Of a stretch of DNA of 64,000 nt, positions 48,341 through 57,332 are shown piece after piece. Each line of letters opens with the position of its first letter. Within the stretch, counting starts at the first letter, position 1. Source of the stretch: Corynebacterium mustelae (lineage in GTDB: Bacteria; Actinomycetota; Actinomycetes; Mycobacteriales; Mycobacteriaceae); assembly GCF_001020985.1 (NCBI RefSeq), contig NZ_CP011542.1, positions 2,914,001 through 2,978,000 on the forward strand, given 5' to 3'. The translations under genes were made by a program, and so were the position numbers. The notes beneath the pieces were generated by a model. The model worked only from the letters and a program-made list of their open reading frames with translations, searched no databases and was not told the DNA's origin.

Positions 48341-48740
48341 AGGACCTGAGCCACACAGCCCCCTGGAGAAATCTGGTTTCGCATAGCACCCAAACCCCCA
48401 TGCTCTAAAGGCTTGTGCAAAATCACAAACCAAAAACCTAGCCAGCTTCACCACACAGTCTCGCGCCTGGATTGCATAATTATTCAGATCTACTGAATAA
48501 AACCAGAATATATGCTCGTTTTTAAAGGCGCTGCCGCAATTTATTAACCTCGGTTTGCCCAGCCATTCCACTCGCACACCAAATGTGGATTTATGTGGTT
48601 TTCTTTGGTTGCATTTTTGTTTTCTAAGGAGCATAGTGGGTCACGGCTCCGGAGCAGCTTCACTGCCCCTCTGTAATGTCGAGCGGTGACTGGCGCCGGA
48701 TGCTTTCCTGATCACACGATATTTTAGGAGCATTCCTCTC

Positions 48741-48887
48741 ATGCATTTTGGCATTGCCCGCAATCCGTTTGGTTTCTTGTCTACATTGTTCGGCCAGTCC
48801 ACCAATGATAGCCAAGGCGACGGCCCGGTAACCTGTGCTCAGGCGACCGCTGCGGTTTCTGCTGCATCCATGCAGACGATCATTTGA
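48741..48887 (+). CDS. Small 48-residue peptide gene, unrecognised
   Basis: ATG 48741 has TAGGAG 10 nt upstream, the frame encodes 48 residues ending MQTII, and a strong intrinsic terminator follows 27 nt after the stop. That combination argues for a real transcription unit. The N-terminal half is hydrophobic/aromatic (FGIARNPFGFLSTLFG), the middle polar (NDSQGDGP) with a single cysteine, the end Ala/Ser-rich. No signal peptide is evident and I do not recognise a family. It could be a small channel or signalling peptide, or a leader for the MarR-NRPS genes downstream. Confidence 0.6.
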   Translation: MHFGIARNPFGFLSTLFGQSTNDSQGDGPVTCAQATAAVSAASMQTII

Positions 48888-48913
48888 TTTACTGTCTAAA
48901 ATTTCAGTTTCTG

Positions 48914-48946
48914 CCTCGGAAAACAACTCAGTTTTCCGAGGTTTTT
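48914..48946 (+). terminator. Terminator after the small peptide gene
   Basis: Perfect 11-bp stem (CCTCGGAAAAC at 48914-48924, complement at 48931-48941), 6-nt loop, then five T. Separates the small peptide gene from the MarR-NRPS unit. Confidence 0.92.
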
Positions 48947-49062
48947 GCAATTCAAGGCTGGTTTCAACATGTTTTACCCGACGTAGCCCTTACCCTGACC
49001 CGAAACCTACACCCCATCAAAGCGTTCCCATTTGGGTTAGGTGGTGGCCTAAGATGGTGTGC

Positions 49063-49515
49063 ATGTCGGTGTTTGAGATTCCAACTGAGTTACTTGAGTC
49101 CCCTTCTTTTCAGTTGGAGCGGTTGCGTCGTCGTACTCGAGACGCAGTAGAGGCACAATTGGCCCCGTTGAAGGTTTCCTTGCGCGAGTACTGGGTCTTG
49201 AGTTGTTTGATGAATACTGACGCAACCAGCCAGTCGGCACTGTGCGAATTGTTGGCCATTGATGCCTCTGACATGGTGCGTTTTATCGATGCTCTTGAGA
49301 AAAAGGGGTGGGTGAAACGGGAACGAGACCCTAAGGATAGGCGTCGGCAGATTGTGCGGGCATCGAAAAAAGGGCGAAAAATGCAGGCGGAGTTGAGTGA
49401 GTTGGTGAGCGAAGCCGAGGATTCTGCTTTATACGAATCTACCCATAAACAGTTGAAGCATTTGCGCAAGCTTGCACAGGCAATCATTGAGGCTGAGGTT
49501 TCGGACTCCGTTTAA
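49063..49515 (+). CDS. MarR-family transcriptional regulator
   Basis: 150 residues with a winged helix: LREYWVLSCLMNTDATSQSALCELLAIDASDMVRFIDALEKKGWVKRERDPKDRRRQIVRAS, in which the last part is the MarR wing signature. TAAGAT at 49050-49055 lies 7 nt before the ATG, so the mRNA is probably leaderless. The NRPS gene starts 4 nt after its stop, so the two are co-transcribed and MarR very likely controls the NRPS in response to a small ligand. Confidence 0.9.
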   Translation: MSVFEIPTELLESPSFQLERLRRRTRDAVEAQLAPLKVSLREYWVLSCLMNTDATSQSALCELLAIDASDMVRFIDALEKKGWVKRERDPKDRRRQIVRASKKGRKMQAELSELVSEAEDSALYESTHKQLKHLRKLAQAIIEAEVSDSV

Positions 49516-49519
49516 CATT

Positions 49520-52500
49520 ATGGGTAGGGTTCCTGCGCAGTTTTTATTATCAGGGGAAGCGCCGCCGAAGTGCACGCTTATCGACGTGCTTCGCAGCACC
49601 GTCGATAAGTTTCCGCAGGCCGCAGCGATTGATGATGGGGAAATAGTCACCTATTCCGAATTATGGGAGCTCGTTTGTTCCCGGGCAGCAGCACTACATG
49701 CGGCAGGTATCAAACGGGGCGATCGCATTGGCATTCGGATGAGTTCTGGCCAAAAGGATTTGTATGTTGCAATCTTGGCGGTTTTAAAGGCAGGCGCAGC
49801 CTATGTTCCGGTTGATGCAGATGACCCAGAAGAACGTGCGGACGTTGTGTTTGGCGAGGCTAAAATCAATGCAGTTTTTACCGACGCGGGCCTTGAGGTT
49901 GTGAACAAAACCCCTGGCGGGGATACCCGTGAACCATTACCCACTAACGACGCGTGGATTATCTTCACCTCCGGTTCGACCGGAACCCCAAAGGGGGTTG
50001 CTGTGACCCATCGTGGTGCCGCCGCATTTGTCGATGCCGAGTCGCAGTTGTTTTGCCAAAGTTCACCGCTTGGCCCAGACGATAGGGTTCTAGCAGGACT
50101 TTCGGTTGCTTTTGATGCTTCTTGTGAAGAAATGTGGTTAGCCTGGGCCCATGGAGCGTGCTTGGTTCCCGCGCCCCGCAGTCTCGTTCGGTCAGGAATG
50201 GACTTGGGGCCGTGGTTAATCCGGCGGTCGATTTCGGTGGTTTCCACTGTTCCGACATTAGCTAGCTTATGGCCAGCGGAAGCATTAGATAACGTTCGGC
50301 TGCTCATTTTCGGCGGTGAGGCGTGCCCACCAGAGTTGGTTGCGCGTGTGGCCACACCGGATCGGGAGGTGTGGAATACCTACGGGCCAACCGAGGCAAC
50401 TGTGGTGGCCTGCGCGGCGCGAGTTTTTCCCAACGAACCGGTCGCCATTGGCATGCCGTTGGCTGGTTGGGATCTGGCGGTTGTTGATTCGGATGGCCAA
50501 CCCGTAGGTTTCGGGGAAGTGGGTGAGCTCATCATTGGTGGGGTGGGGTTGGCGCGATATTTGGACCAAGCGAAGGATAAGGAAAAATTCGCGCCGTTGC
50601 GTTCAATTGGTTGGGCTCGCGCCTACCGCTCTGGCGATCAGGTTCGACTGGAAAAAGACGGGTTGTATTTCGTTGGTCGCGCCGATGATCAGGTAAAAAT
50701 CGGTGGCAGACGCATCGAATTGGGTGAGGTGGAGGCTCATGTTTCCGCGCTTAAAAATGTGCATAGTTGTTCAGTGGTGGCGCAGAATTCCACGAGTGGG
50801 CACAAACAACTTGTTGCCTATGTTTCGCTGACTGATTCGGCTAACGGCGTTGATGCGGCTGAATTGGTTGAGGCGTTACCGGCCGCCTTGATACCTCAGC
50901 TGCACATAATGCCGGAACTTCCGGTAACGACGTCTGGAAAAGTTGATAAAAAGGCCTTACCGTGGCCGCTTCCCAGTAGCATCACCGCCACGGATCTTTC
51001 CGACACGGAACAGTGGCTGGCGCAACTGTGGGTGGATACGCTCGGGGTTTCAGTTGCGGATCGCGACGCAGATTTCTTCTCGCTGGGTGGCACATCGTTG
51101 GCAGCTGCAATGCTGGTAGGTGAGATGCGTTCCCGCTTTTCGACGGTCTCAGTGCGCGATTTATACGATCACCCTCGATTAGCAGCATTGGCCGAATTCC
51201 TTGATGGTTTAAACCCCGCATCAACCATTATCCCACGGCAGGTCCAGCCAGTACCTTGGCCCACCCGGGTAGCGCAAACGCTTATCCAACTACCAATGCT
51301 GTGTATTCAAGCCACCCCGTGGCTGTGTCTGTTACACCCACAATTATGGTGGTTGTTTATTATTTTGATTCTGCCACCGGTACGGCTGGCGATTGGCGGT
51401 CTAGGCGCTCGCCTGATTACCAGAAAAATTACGCCCGGCTCCTACCCGCGCGGCGGGTCAACTCACCTTCGGATTTGGGCAGCTCAACGGCTTGTCGACG
51501 TCACCAGATCCCATTCCATCTCAGGTGCCACTTGGGTACAGTTCTATGCCAAATGCTTGGGGGTAAAAATTGGAACGGGAGTTGATTTACATTCATTACC
51601 GCCGGTGACGGGAATGTTGTCCTTAGGCGACTATTGCTCAGTGGAGCCAGAAGTCGACCTATCTGGTTGCTGGTTAGACGGCGATATATTTCATGTCGGC
51701 AGGATTACCATCGGAGAATCCGCCCGAATTGGTGCTCGAAGCACATTGCTTCCGGGCACCACGGTAGGCGCACACGCCCATATTGAACCGGGTTCCACAG
51801 TTCTAGGAGAATCCACAGTAAAACCACACTCCCGGTGGGCAGGGTCACCTGCGAAAAAAGTCGGCAGATCCAAGCACCGATTCCCCACCGAACCACCGCC
51901 ACGTCATGGCTATTGGGTACCCATATACGGGTTGACTTCACTAATGTTAGGGTTGCTGCCGTGGGCCGCCCTCGCCGCTGGCGCTGCCGTTATGTTGTGG
52001 CTCCAAACCGGATGGTGGTTATTAGCCGTCGCCCCGCTGGGCGCAATCACCGCTTTTATCAGCTATATGTTTGCGGTGTGGGTGATAGTGCGGCTTTGCA
52101 GTATTCGGCTCCGGGTGGGCGTCGAAAAGCGAAACGGCATAACCCCGGTACGTTCTAGTCTTGGCTGGCGTATCTGGGTTATCGAACGACTCATGGAAGA
52201 TGCACGAACTTATCTGTTTCCGCTGTACGCCGCTCAACTAACCCCACTGTGGCTACGTAGCCTTGGCGCACGAATCGGCGTCGGCACCGAAATCTCCACC
52301 GCCGTCATGGTGCCAGCCCTGGTTACCGTACGCGACGGCGCCTTTCTTGCCGATGACACCCGCATCGGCGGCTACGAACTTGGCGGTGGCTGGCTTCTGA
52401 GCGGTGAAACCCGGATCGGAAAACGCAGCTTCGTCGGAAATTCCGGAATAGCAGGCCCTGCACGCAAACTCGCCAAAAACTCACTCGTCGCGGTACTCTC

Positions 52501-53284
52501 CTCCGCACCTAAGAAATCCAAGGCCGGATCCAACTGGTGGGGTTCACCACCAGAACGCATGCGGCGAGTCACACTAACAACAGATTTCGCCACCACTTTT
52601 CAACCCCTATGGCGACACCGGATAGGGCGCGGAGTATTCGAAACCCTCCGCCTCCTCGCACCAATAACCTCAGCCGTTTTAGCCACATTATGTGCACTTA
52701 CCTTGCTCAACCTGCTGCAAAAAGTCGGCCCCTGGCTAACATGGCTACTCAGTGGCTTTGTCCTCATGGGAGTAGGACTTCTAGCTATGGCGCTAACAAT
52801 CTGTATGAAATGGCTATGTGTGGGCAGACACAAACCCAGCGAACACCCCCTGTGGAGCCCATTCGTATGGCGCAACGAGCTTCAAGACACCTTCATCGAA
52901 GTCGTCGCCGCCCCCTGGTTCCTAAACCCCAACCTTGGCACCGGAGCCCTAAACAGCGCGTTAAAACTACTTGGCGCCCGCATCGGTGCAGGCACATGGA
53001 TAGAAAGCTACTGGCTCCCAGAAACCGACCTTTGCACCATAGGGCCAGGTGCCACAGTAGGCCCCGGCACAGTGGTCCAAACGCACCTCTTCCACGACCG
53101 CGTGATGAGCCTCGACACAGTCACCATTGAGCATAGTGCCAGCCTAGCCGCGCACTCCGTGGTTCTACCTGGCGCCACAATAGGAACCGGGGCCCGTATC
53201 GGCCCCGGCTCGTTAGTCATGCGCGGCGACCAAGTGCCACCACAAACCGCATGGCAAGGAAACCCCGTGGAGCCAACCAGCTAA
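49520..53284 (+). CDS. Pls/PosA-type single-module NRPS (epsilon-poly-lysine synthetase-like)
   Basis: 1254 residues. Adenylation domain (about 20-495): FTSGSTGTPKG, YGPTEA, YRSGDQ, GRADDQVKIGGRRIELGE, SGKVDKKAL. Thiolation domain with phosphopantetheine serine near residue 526 (FFSLGGTSL). Then three pairs of membrane segments (about 575-630, 795-860, 1040-1105) separating three soluble left-handed beta-helix-like domains (hexapeptide runs such as IGESARIGARSTLLPGTTVG). This is the layout of epsilon-poly-L-lysine synthetase, which makes isopeptide homopolymers. No condensation or thioesterase domain is present. Two 11-mer copies lie inside. Product unproven. Confidence 0.88.
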   Translation: MGRVPAQFLLSGEAPPKCTLIDVLRSTVDKFPQAAAIDDGEIVTYSELWELVCSRAAALHAAGIKRGDRIGIRMSSGQKDLYVAILAVLKAGAAYVPVDADDPEERADVVFGEAKINAVFTDAGLEVVNKTPGGDTREPLPTNDAWIIFTSGSTGTPKGVAVTHRGAAAFVDAESQLFCQSSPLGPDDRVLAGLSVAFDASCEEMWLAWAHGACLVPAPRSLVRSGMDLGPWLIRRSISVVSTVPTLASLWPAEALDNVRLLIFGGEACPPELVARVATPDREVWNTYGPTEATVVACAARVFPNEPVAIGMPLAGWDLAVVDSDGQPVGFGEVGELIIGGVGLARYLDQAKDKEKFAPLRSIGWARAYRSGDQVRLEKDGLYFVGRADDQVKIGGRRIELGEVEAHVSALKNVHSCSVVAQNSTSGHKQLVAYVSLTDSANGVDAAELVEALPAALIPQLHIMPELPVTTSGKVDKKALPWPLPSSITATDLSDTEQWLAQLWVDTLGVSVADRDADFFSLGGTSLAAAMLVGEMRSRFSTVSVRDLYDHPRLAALAEFLDGLNPASTIIPRQVQPVPWPTRVAQTLIQLPMLCIQATPWLCLLHPQLWWLFIILILPPVRLAIGGLGARLITRKITPGSYPRGGSTHLRIWAAQRLVDVTRSHSISGATWVQFYAKCLGVKIGTGVDLHSLPPVTGMLSLGDYCSVEPEVDLSGCWLDGDIFHVGRITIGESARIGARSTLLPGTTVGAHAHIEPGSTVLGESTVKPHSRWAGSPAKKVGRSKHRFPTEPPPRHGYWVPIYGLTSLMLGLLPWAALAAGAAVMLWLQTGWWLLAVAPLGAITAFISYMFAVWVIVRLCSIRLRVGVEKRNGITPVRSSLGWRIWVIERLMEDARTYLFPLYAAQLTPLWLRSLGARIGVGTEISTAVMVPALVTVRDGAFLADDTRIGGYELGGGWLLSGETRIGKRSFVGNSGIAGPARKLAKNSLVAVLSSAPKKSKAGSNWWGSPPERMRRVTLTTDFATTFQPLWRHRIGRGVFETLRLLAPITSAVLATLCALTLLNLLQKVGPWLTWLLSGFVLMGVGLLAMALTICMKWLCVGRHKPSEHPLWSPFVWRNELQDTFIEVVAAPWFLNPNLGTGALNSALKLLGARIGAGTWIESYWLPETDLCTIGPGATVGPGTVVQTHLFHDRVMSLDTVTIEHSASLAAHSVVLPGATIGTGARIGPGSLVMRGDQVPPQTAWQGNPVEPTS

Positions 53285-54177
53285 TCACCAATTTGATCCC
53301 GACCCCGCATCACAATATTCGGGTCAGGCTCACCCACCACCTCATGGTCCTTATTGGTGTACTCAAACTTGCTCAAAATATAACGCATCGCATTCAACCG
53401 CGCCCGTTTCTTATCATTCGACCGAATGGTGATCCACGGCGACTCATCAGTATCCGTGTACCGGAACTGTTCTTCCTTCGCCCGGGTGTAATCATCCCAA
53501 CGATCCAACGACGCCAAATCCATCGGCGACAGCTTCCACTGGCGCACTGGATCCACCTGGCGAATAGCAAACCGAGTACGTTGCTCCTTCTGCGACACCG
53601 AGAACCAGAACTTCGTCAGCGAAATCCCCGACCCCAAAATCATGTTCTCCAGCATCGGAACCTCACGCAGAAACTCCGCATGCTGCGATTCCGTACAAAA
53701 ACCCATAACCCGCTCAACACCAGAACGGTTGTACCATGAGCGGTCAAAAAACACGATCTCACCAGCACACGGGAAATGCTGGATATACCGTTGGAAATAC
53801 CACGAAGTAGATTCTCGCGGCGATGGCTTCTCCAACGCCACTATCCGCGCACCACGAGGATTCAAATGTTCATTAAACCGCTTAATGGTGCCACCCTTAC
53901 CGGCAGCATCGCGGCCCTCAAATAAGATGATGTGGCGTTGCCCGGTATCCTTCGTCCAGTTCTGCCATTTCAAAAGTTCAATCTGCAATGCCCGCTTCGT
54001 ATGCTCATACTCTTCACGAGTAAGACGATGATCATACGGATAGTTTTCCCGCCAAGTATCAATCGGAGTGCCATCAGGTGCCAACAGGACCGGATCATCC
54101 TCGTCCGTGTCGTCGACGATGTACCCCTCGGTTGCGGCGAGGTCAATCACGGGAAGGTCGTTGTTGGAGTCTGCCAT
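53281..54177 (-). CDS. ppk2: Polyphosphate kinase 2
   Basis: Interconverts polyphosphate and nucleoside di/triphosphates. The 298-residue single-domain PPK2 has Walker A-like GRDAAGKGGTIKRF, Walker B DRSWYNRSGVE and the lid region. C. glutamicum has a PPK2 gene (NCgl2620) at the same place beside porA, as I recall. I start at ATG 54177; TACTAT at 54189-54184 lies 6 nt upstream, so it is probably leaderless. Its stop overlaps that of the convergent NRPS. Confidence 0.93.
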   Translation of the reverse strand: MADSNNDLPVIDLAATEGYIVDDTDEDDPVLLAPDGTPIDTWRENYPYDHRLTREEYEHTKRALQIELLKWQNWTKDTGQRHIILFEGRDAAGKGGTIKRFNEHLNPRGARIVALEKPSPRESTSWYFQRYIQHFPCAGEIVFFDRSWYNRSGVERVMGFCTESQHAEFLREVPMLENMILGSGISLTKFWFSVSQKEQRTRFAIRQVDPVRQWKLSPMDLASLDRWDDYTRAKEEQFRYTDTDESPWITIRSNDKKRARLNAMRYILSKFEYTNKDHEVVGEPDPNIVMRGRDQIGD

Positions 54178-54219
54178 AAGACGATAGTACCGCGTAAACC
54201 TCCATGTTTTCACCAAAGA

Positions 54220-54250
54220 GGGTGGGATTTTTCTGCGAGAAATCCCACCC
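54220..54250 (-). other. Perfect hairpin between porA and ppk2
   Basis: 11-bp perfect stem (GGGTGGGATTT-type arm at 54220-54230, complement at 54240-54250), 9-nt loop. It lies just downstream of the porA terminator and about 40 bp upstream of the predicted ppk2 start. It could be a second terminator for readthrough from porA or an operator for ppk2. Followed on the minus strand by CTCTTTGG, a weak U-run. Confidence 0.55.
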
Positions 54251-54261
54251 CACATAATACG

Positions 54262-54301
54262 AAAAACCTCGTGCACCCAATCAACATTGAGTGAACGAGG
54301 T
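54262..54301 (-). terminator. porH-porA terminator
   Basis: 16-bp imperfect stem (54266-54281 with 54286-54301), 4-nt loop, followed on the minus strand by TTTTT. Strong intrinsic terminator 30 nt past the porA stop. Confidence 0.9.
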
Positions 54302-54330
54302 CTTGCGAAAAACCGATATGGTTTTGAAAA

Positions 54331-54468
54331 TTACTTGACCAATTCAGCCAGGTCAGCAGTGTGGCCAGCGAGCTTAGCGAGACCCTTGAGGAACTCAAAG
54401 ATGCCGCCGAAGATGCCGTCGTTGGAAAGTGCAACCCACTTGCCCATTACTTCGAGGAAGTTTGCCAT
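54331..54468 (-). CDS. porA: PorA-like cell-wall channel peptide
   Basis: 45 residues (MANFLEVMGKW ... ADLAELVK), the same length as C. glutamicum PorA, amphipathic, acidic/hydrophobic and without signal peptide, as known for this class. AGGAG precedes the ATG. In C. glutamicum PorA and PorH form a hetero-oligomeric channel in the mycolate outer membrane and are O-mycoloylated. Order groEL, porH, porA, ppk2 is the same. Sequence identity to the named PorA is low, so assignment rests on context and length. Confidence 0.8.
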   Translation of the reverse strand: MANFLEVMGKWVALSNDGIFGGIFEFLKGLAKLAGHTADLAELVK

Positions 54469-54565
54469 TTTAGACTCCTATATATAAAGAGGTTAAGAAT
54501 TTCGTGTGGATAGGGCAGGAATTCGCCCTCATGAAACGGAAGTAACCCGTATCAGCTTTTATTAT

Positions 54566-54805
54566 TTAAGAAGAGCTGGAGGAGCCAGCGCTCTTTGGGT
54601 TCTCCAAACCTGGGGTTGGCTTACCATCGAAAGCGTCAGGCTGGGTGGCACCCATATTCTTGGTGTCCTTCCAGAAGTCGCTGCTGTTAGCGAAGAATTC
54701 GCCGGAGTCACGGATGAACTTAGGGAGGAACTCGAAGATTCCGGTGAAAGCTTCCACGAACTTCTTGAAGTTCTTCAGGGAATCAATGATCAGGGAAAGA
54801 TCCAT
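54566..54805 (-). CDS. porH: PorH-like cell-wall channel peptide
   Basis: 79 residues beginning MDLSLI, the same start as C. glutamicum PorH (MDLSLL), with an amphipathic helix region (about 5-45). AAGGAG precedes the ATG. The tail (about 55-79) is polar and ends SAGSSSSS, a serine run that could offer mycoloylation sites; it is about 20 residues longer than the C. glutamicum protein. Partner of PorA in a mycomembrane channel by analogy. Confidence 0.85.
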   Translation of the reverse strand: MDLSLIIDSLKNFKKFVEAFTGIFEFLPKFIRDSGEFFANSSDFWKDTKNMGATQPDAFDGKPTPGLENPKSAGSSSSS

Positions 54806-54890
54806 GAAAATGTCTCCTTAGAGAGGGGGTCAGCTTTGCTGACTTTTGGTTTTCCAGTTTGCCGACACCCCTTAGGGCGTCATGCAACTT

Positions 54891-54918
54891 ATTGTGCCAC
54901 ACCAAAGCTATAGGTCAA
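54891..54918 (-). promoter_or_regulatory. Candidate porH promoter
   Basis: TTGACC at 54918-54913, 16-nt spacer, CACAAT at 54896-54891. It gives a leader of about 80 nt before porH, containing a 7-bp hairpin. The rest of the 54919-55260 gap between porH and the repeats is AT-rich with no gene I can support. Confidence 0.4.
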
Positions 54919-55263
54919 GCGGAAACGCCAACTAAATATCTCAAACCCAACGCAACTTTTTCAACAGTTTTCAATTTGTATAAAAGCCAGTTGAGCTGCA
55001 AATTCAAGACATATCGATTGACTTGGTCATTTTTAGATAACAAAAAGATGTAACACCGTTATTTGTGGTCACGATTAAGACGCGAACAGCGCGAAGAGAT
55101 CTTAAAAAATTTCAGAATCCCCCTATTACGGGGGTGAGAACAGCTCGAAAAATGCATCGGCCGATAATCAATCCTTTCACTTTCGCCCTGCTTAACTGCA
55201 ATTATTCATGCGCAATACAAACCTGGAAAATATTCCCACCCCGCTTTCGCCACCTATGCACCT

Positions 55264-55423
55264 GTGTGCTGCGAACCTGGGGCGGTGGGGCGTCGATTAG
55301 CACCGCACTAGCCCACCAACGCAGCACACACCTTAAAAGCACACGCATATCTCTTTCCTGTGTGCTGCGATCTTGTCCCGCACCCGCCGAAAAGCACGAC
55401 CGAAACCCGGAAACGCAGCACAC
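55264..55423. repeat. Two 65-bp inverted-end elements
   Basis: Units at 55264-55329 (66 bp) and 55360-55423 (64 bp), bounded by GTGTGCTGCG and CGCAGCACAC. Interiors carry degenerate forms of the 11-mer (CGTCGATTAGC, CGCCGAAAAGC). Between the groEL terminator and the porH promoter. Confidence 0.9.
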
Positions 55424-55455
55424 GCCCTAAAAAACGCATACCCAAGACACGGAAA

Positions 55456-55486
55456 AACCCGAATCCCAGCGGTGGGGATTCGGGTT
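55456..55486 (-). terminator. groEL terminator
   Basis: Perfect 12-bp stem (AACCCGAATCCC at 55456-55467, complement at 55475-55486), 7-nt loop, followed on the minus strand by TTTTTCC. Lies 15 nt past the groEL stop codon. Confidence 0.93.
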
Positions 55487-55500
55487 GGAGGGAGCGTGGC

Positions 55501-57153
<1,653 letters not shown>

Positions 57154-57190
57154 TTATATATACGGAAAATTTTGTATCTTTTATCAAAAG

Positions 57191-57217
57191 TTAGCACTGC
57201 ACGCTTTCAAGTGCTAA
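57191..57217 (-). promoter_or_regulatory. CIRCE element (HrcA operator)
   Basis: TTAGCACT and AGTGCTAA arms separated by 11 nt; compared with the classical 9+9+9 form (TTAGCACTC-N9-GAGTGCTAA) only the innermost C/G pair is changed. Located 50 nt upstream of groEL. Confidence 0.95.
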
Positions 57218-57332
57218 GTCCGTTTTTAGCAGCCCCGCCACCCCAGTGCAAGGCAGTACGCTACTGGCGAACGCCGCTTACACAACTGGCCATCAGACCG
57301 CTTCAAGCAACTGGCGTACTAAGCTAATTTTC

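Noticed and set aside
48122..48634. 170-codon open frame on the minus strand
   Set aside because: It covers the antisense of the rhodanese gene, a 65-bp element and an AT-rich leader, has no ribosome site, and its translation shows no domain.
48660..48950. 96-codon open frame on the minus strand
   Set aside because: It is antisense to the small peptide gene and runs through its terminator; the plus-strand reading has the ribosome site and terminator.
55050..55157. 35-codon minus-strand frame between groEL and porH
   Set aside because: No ribosome site and no resemblance to the small gene found near porH in other corynebacteria.
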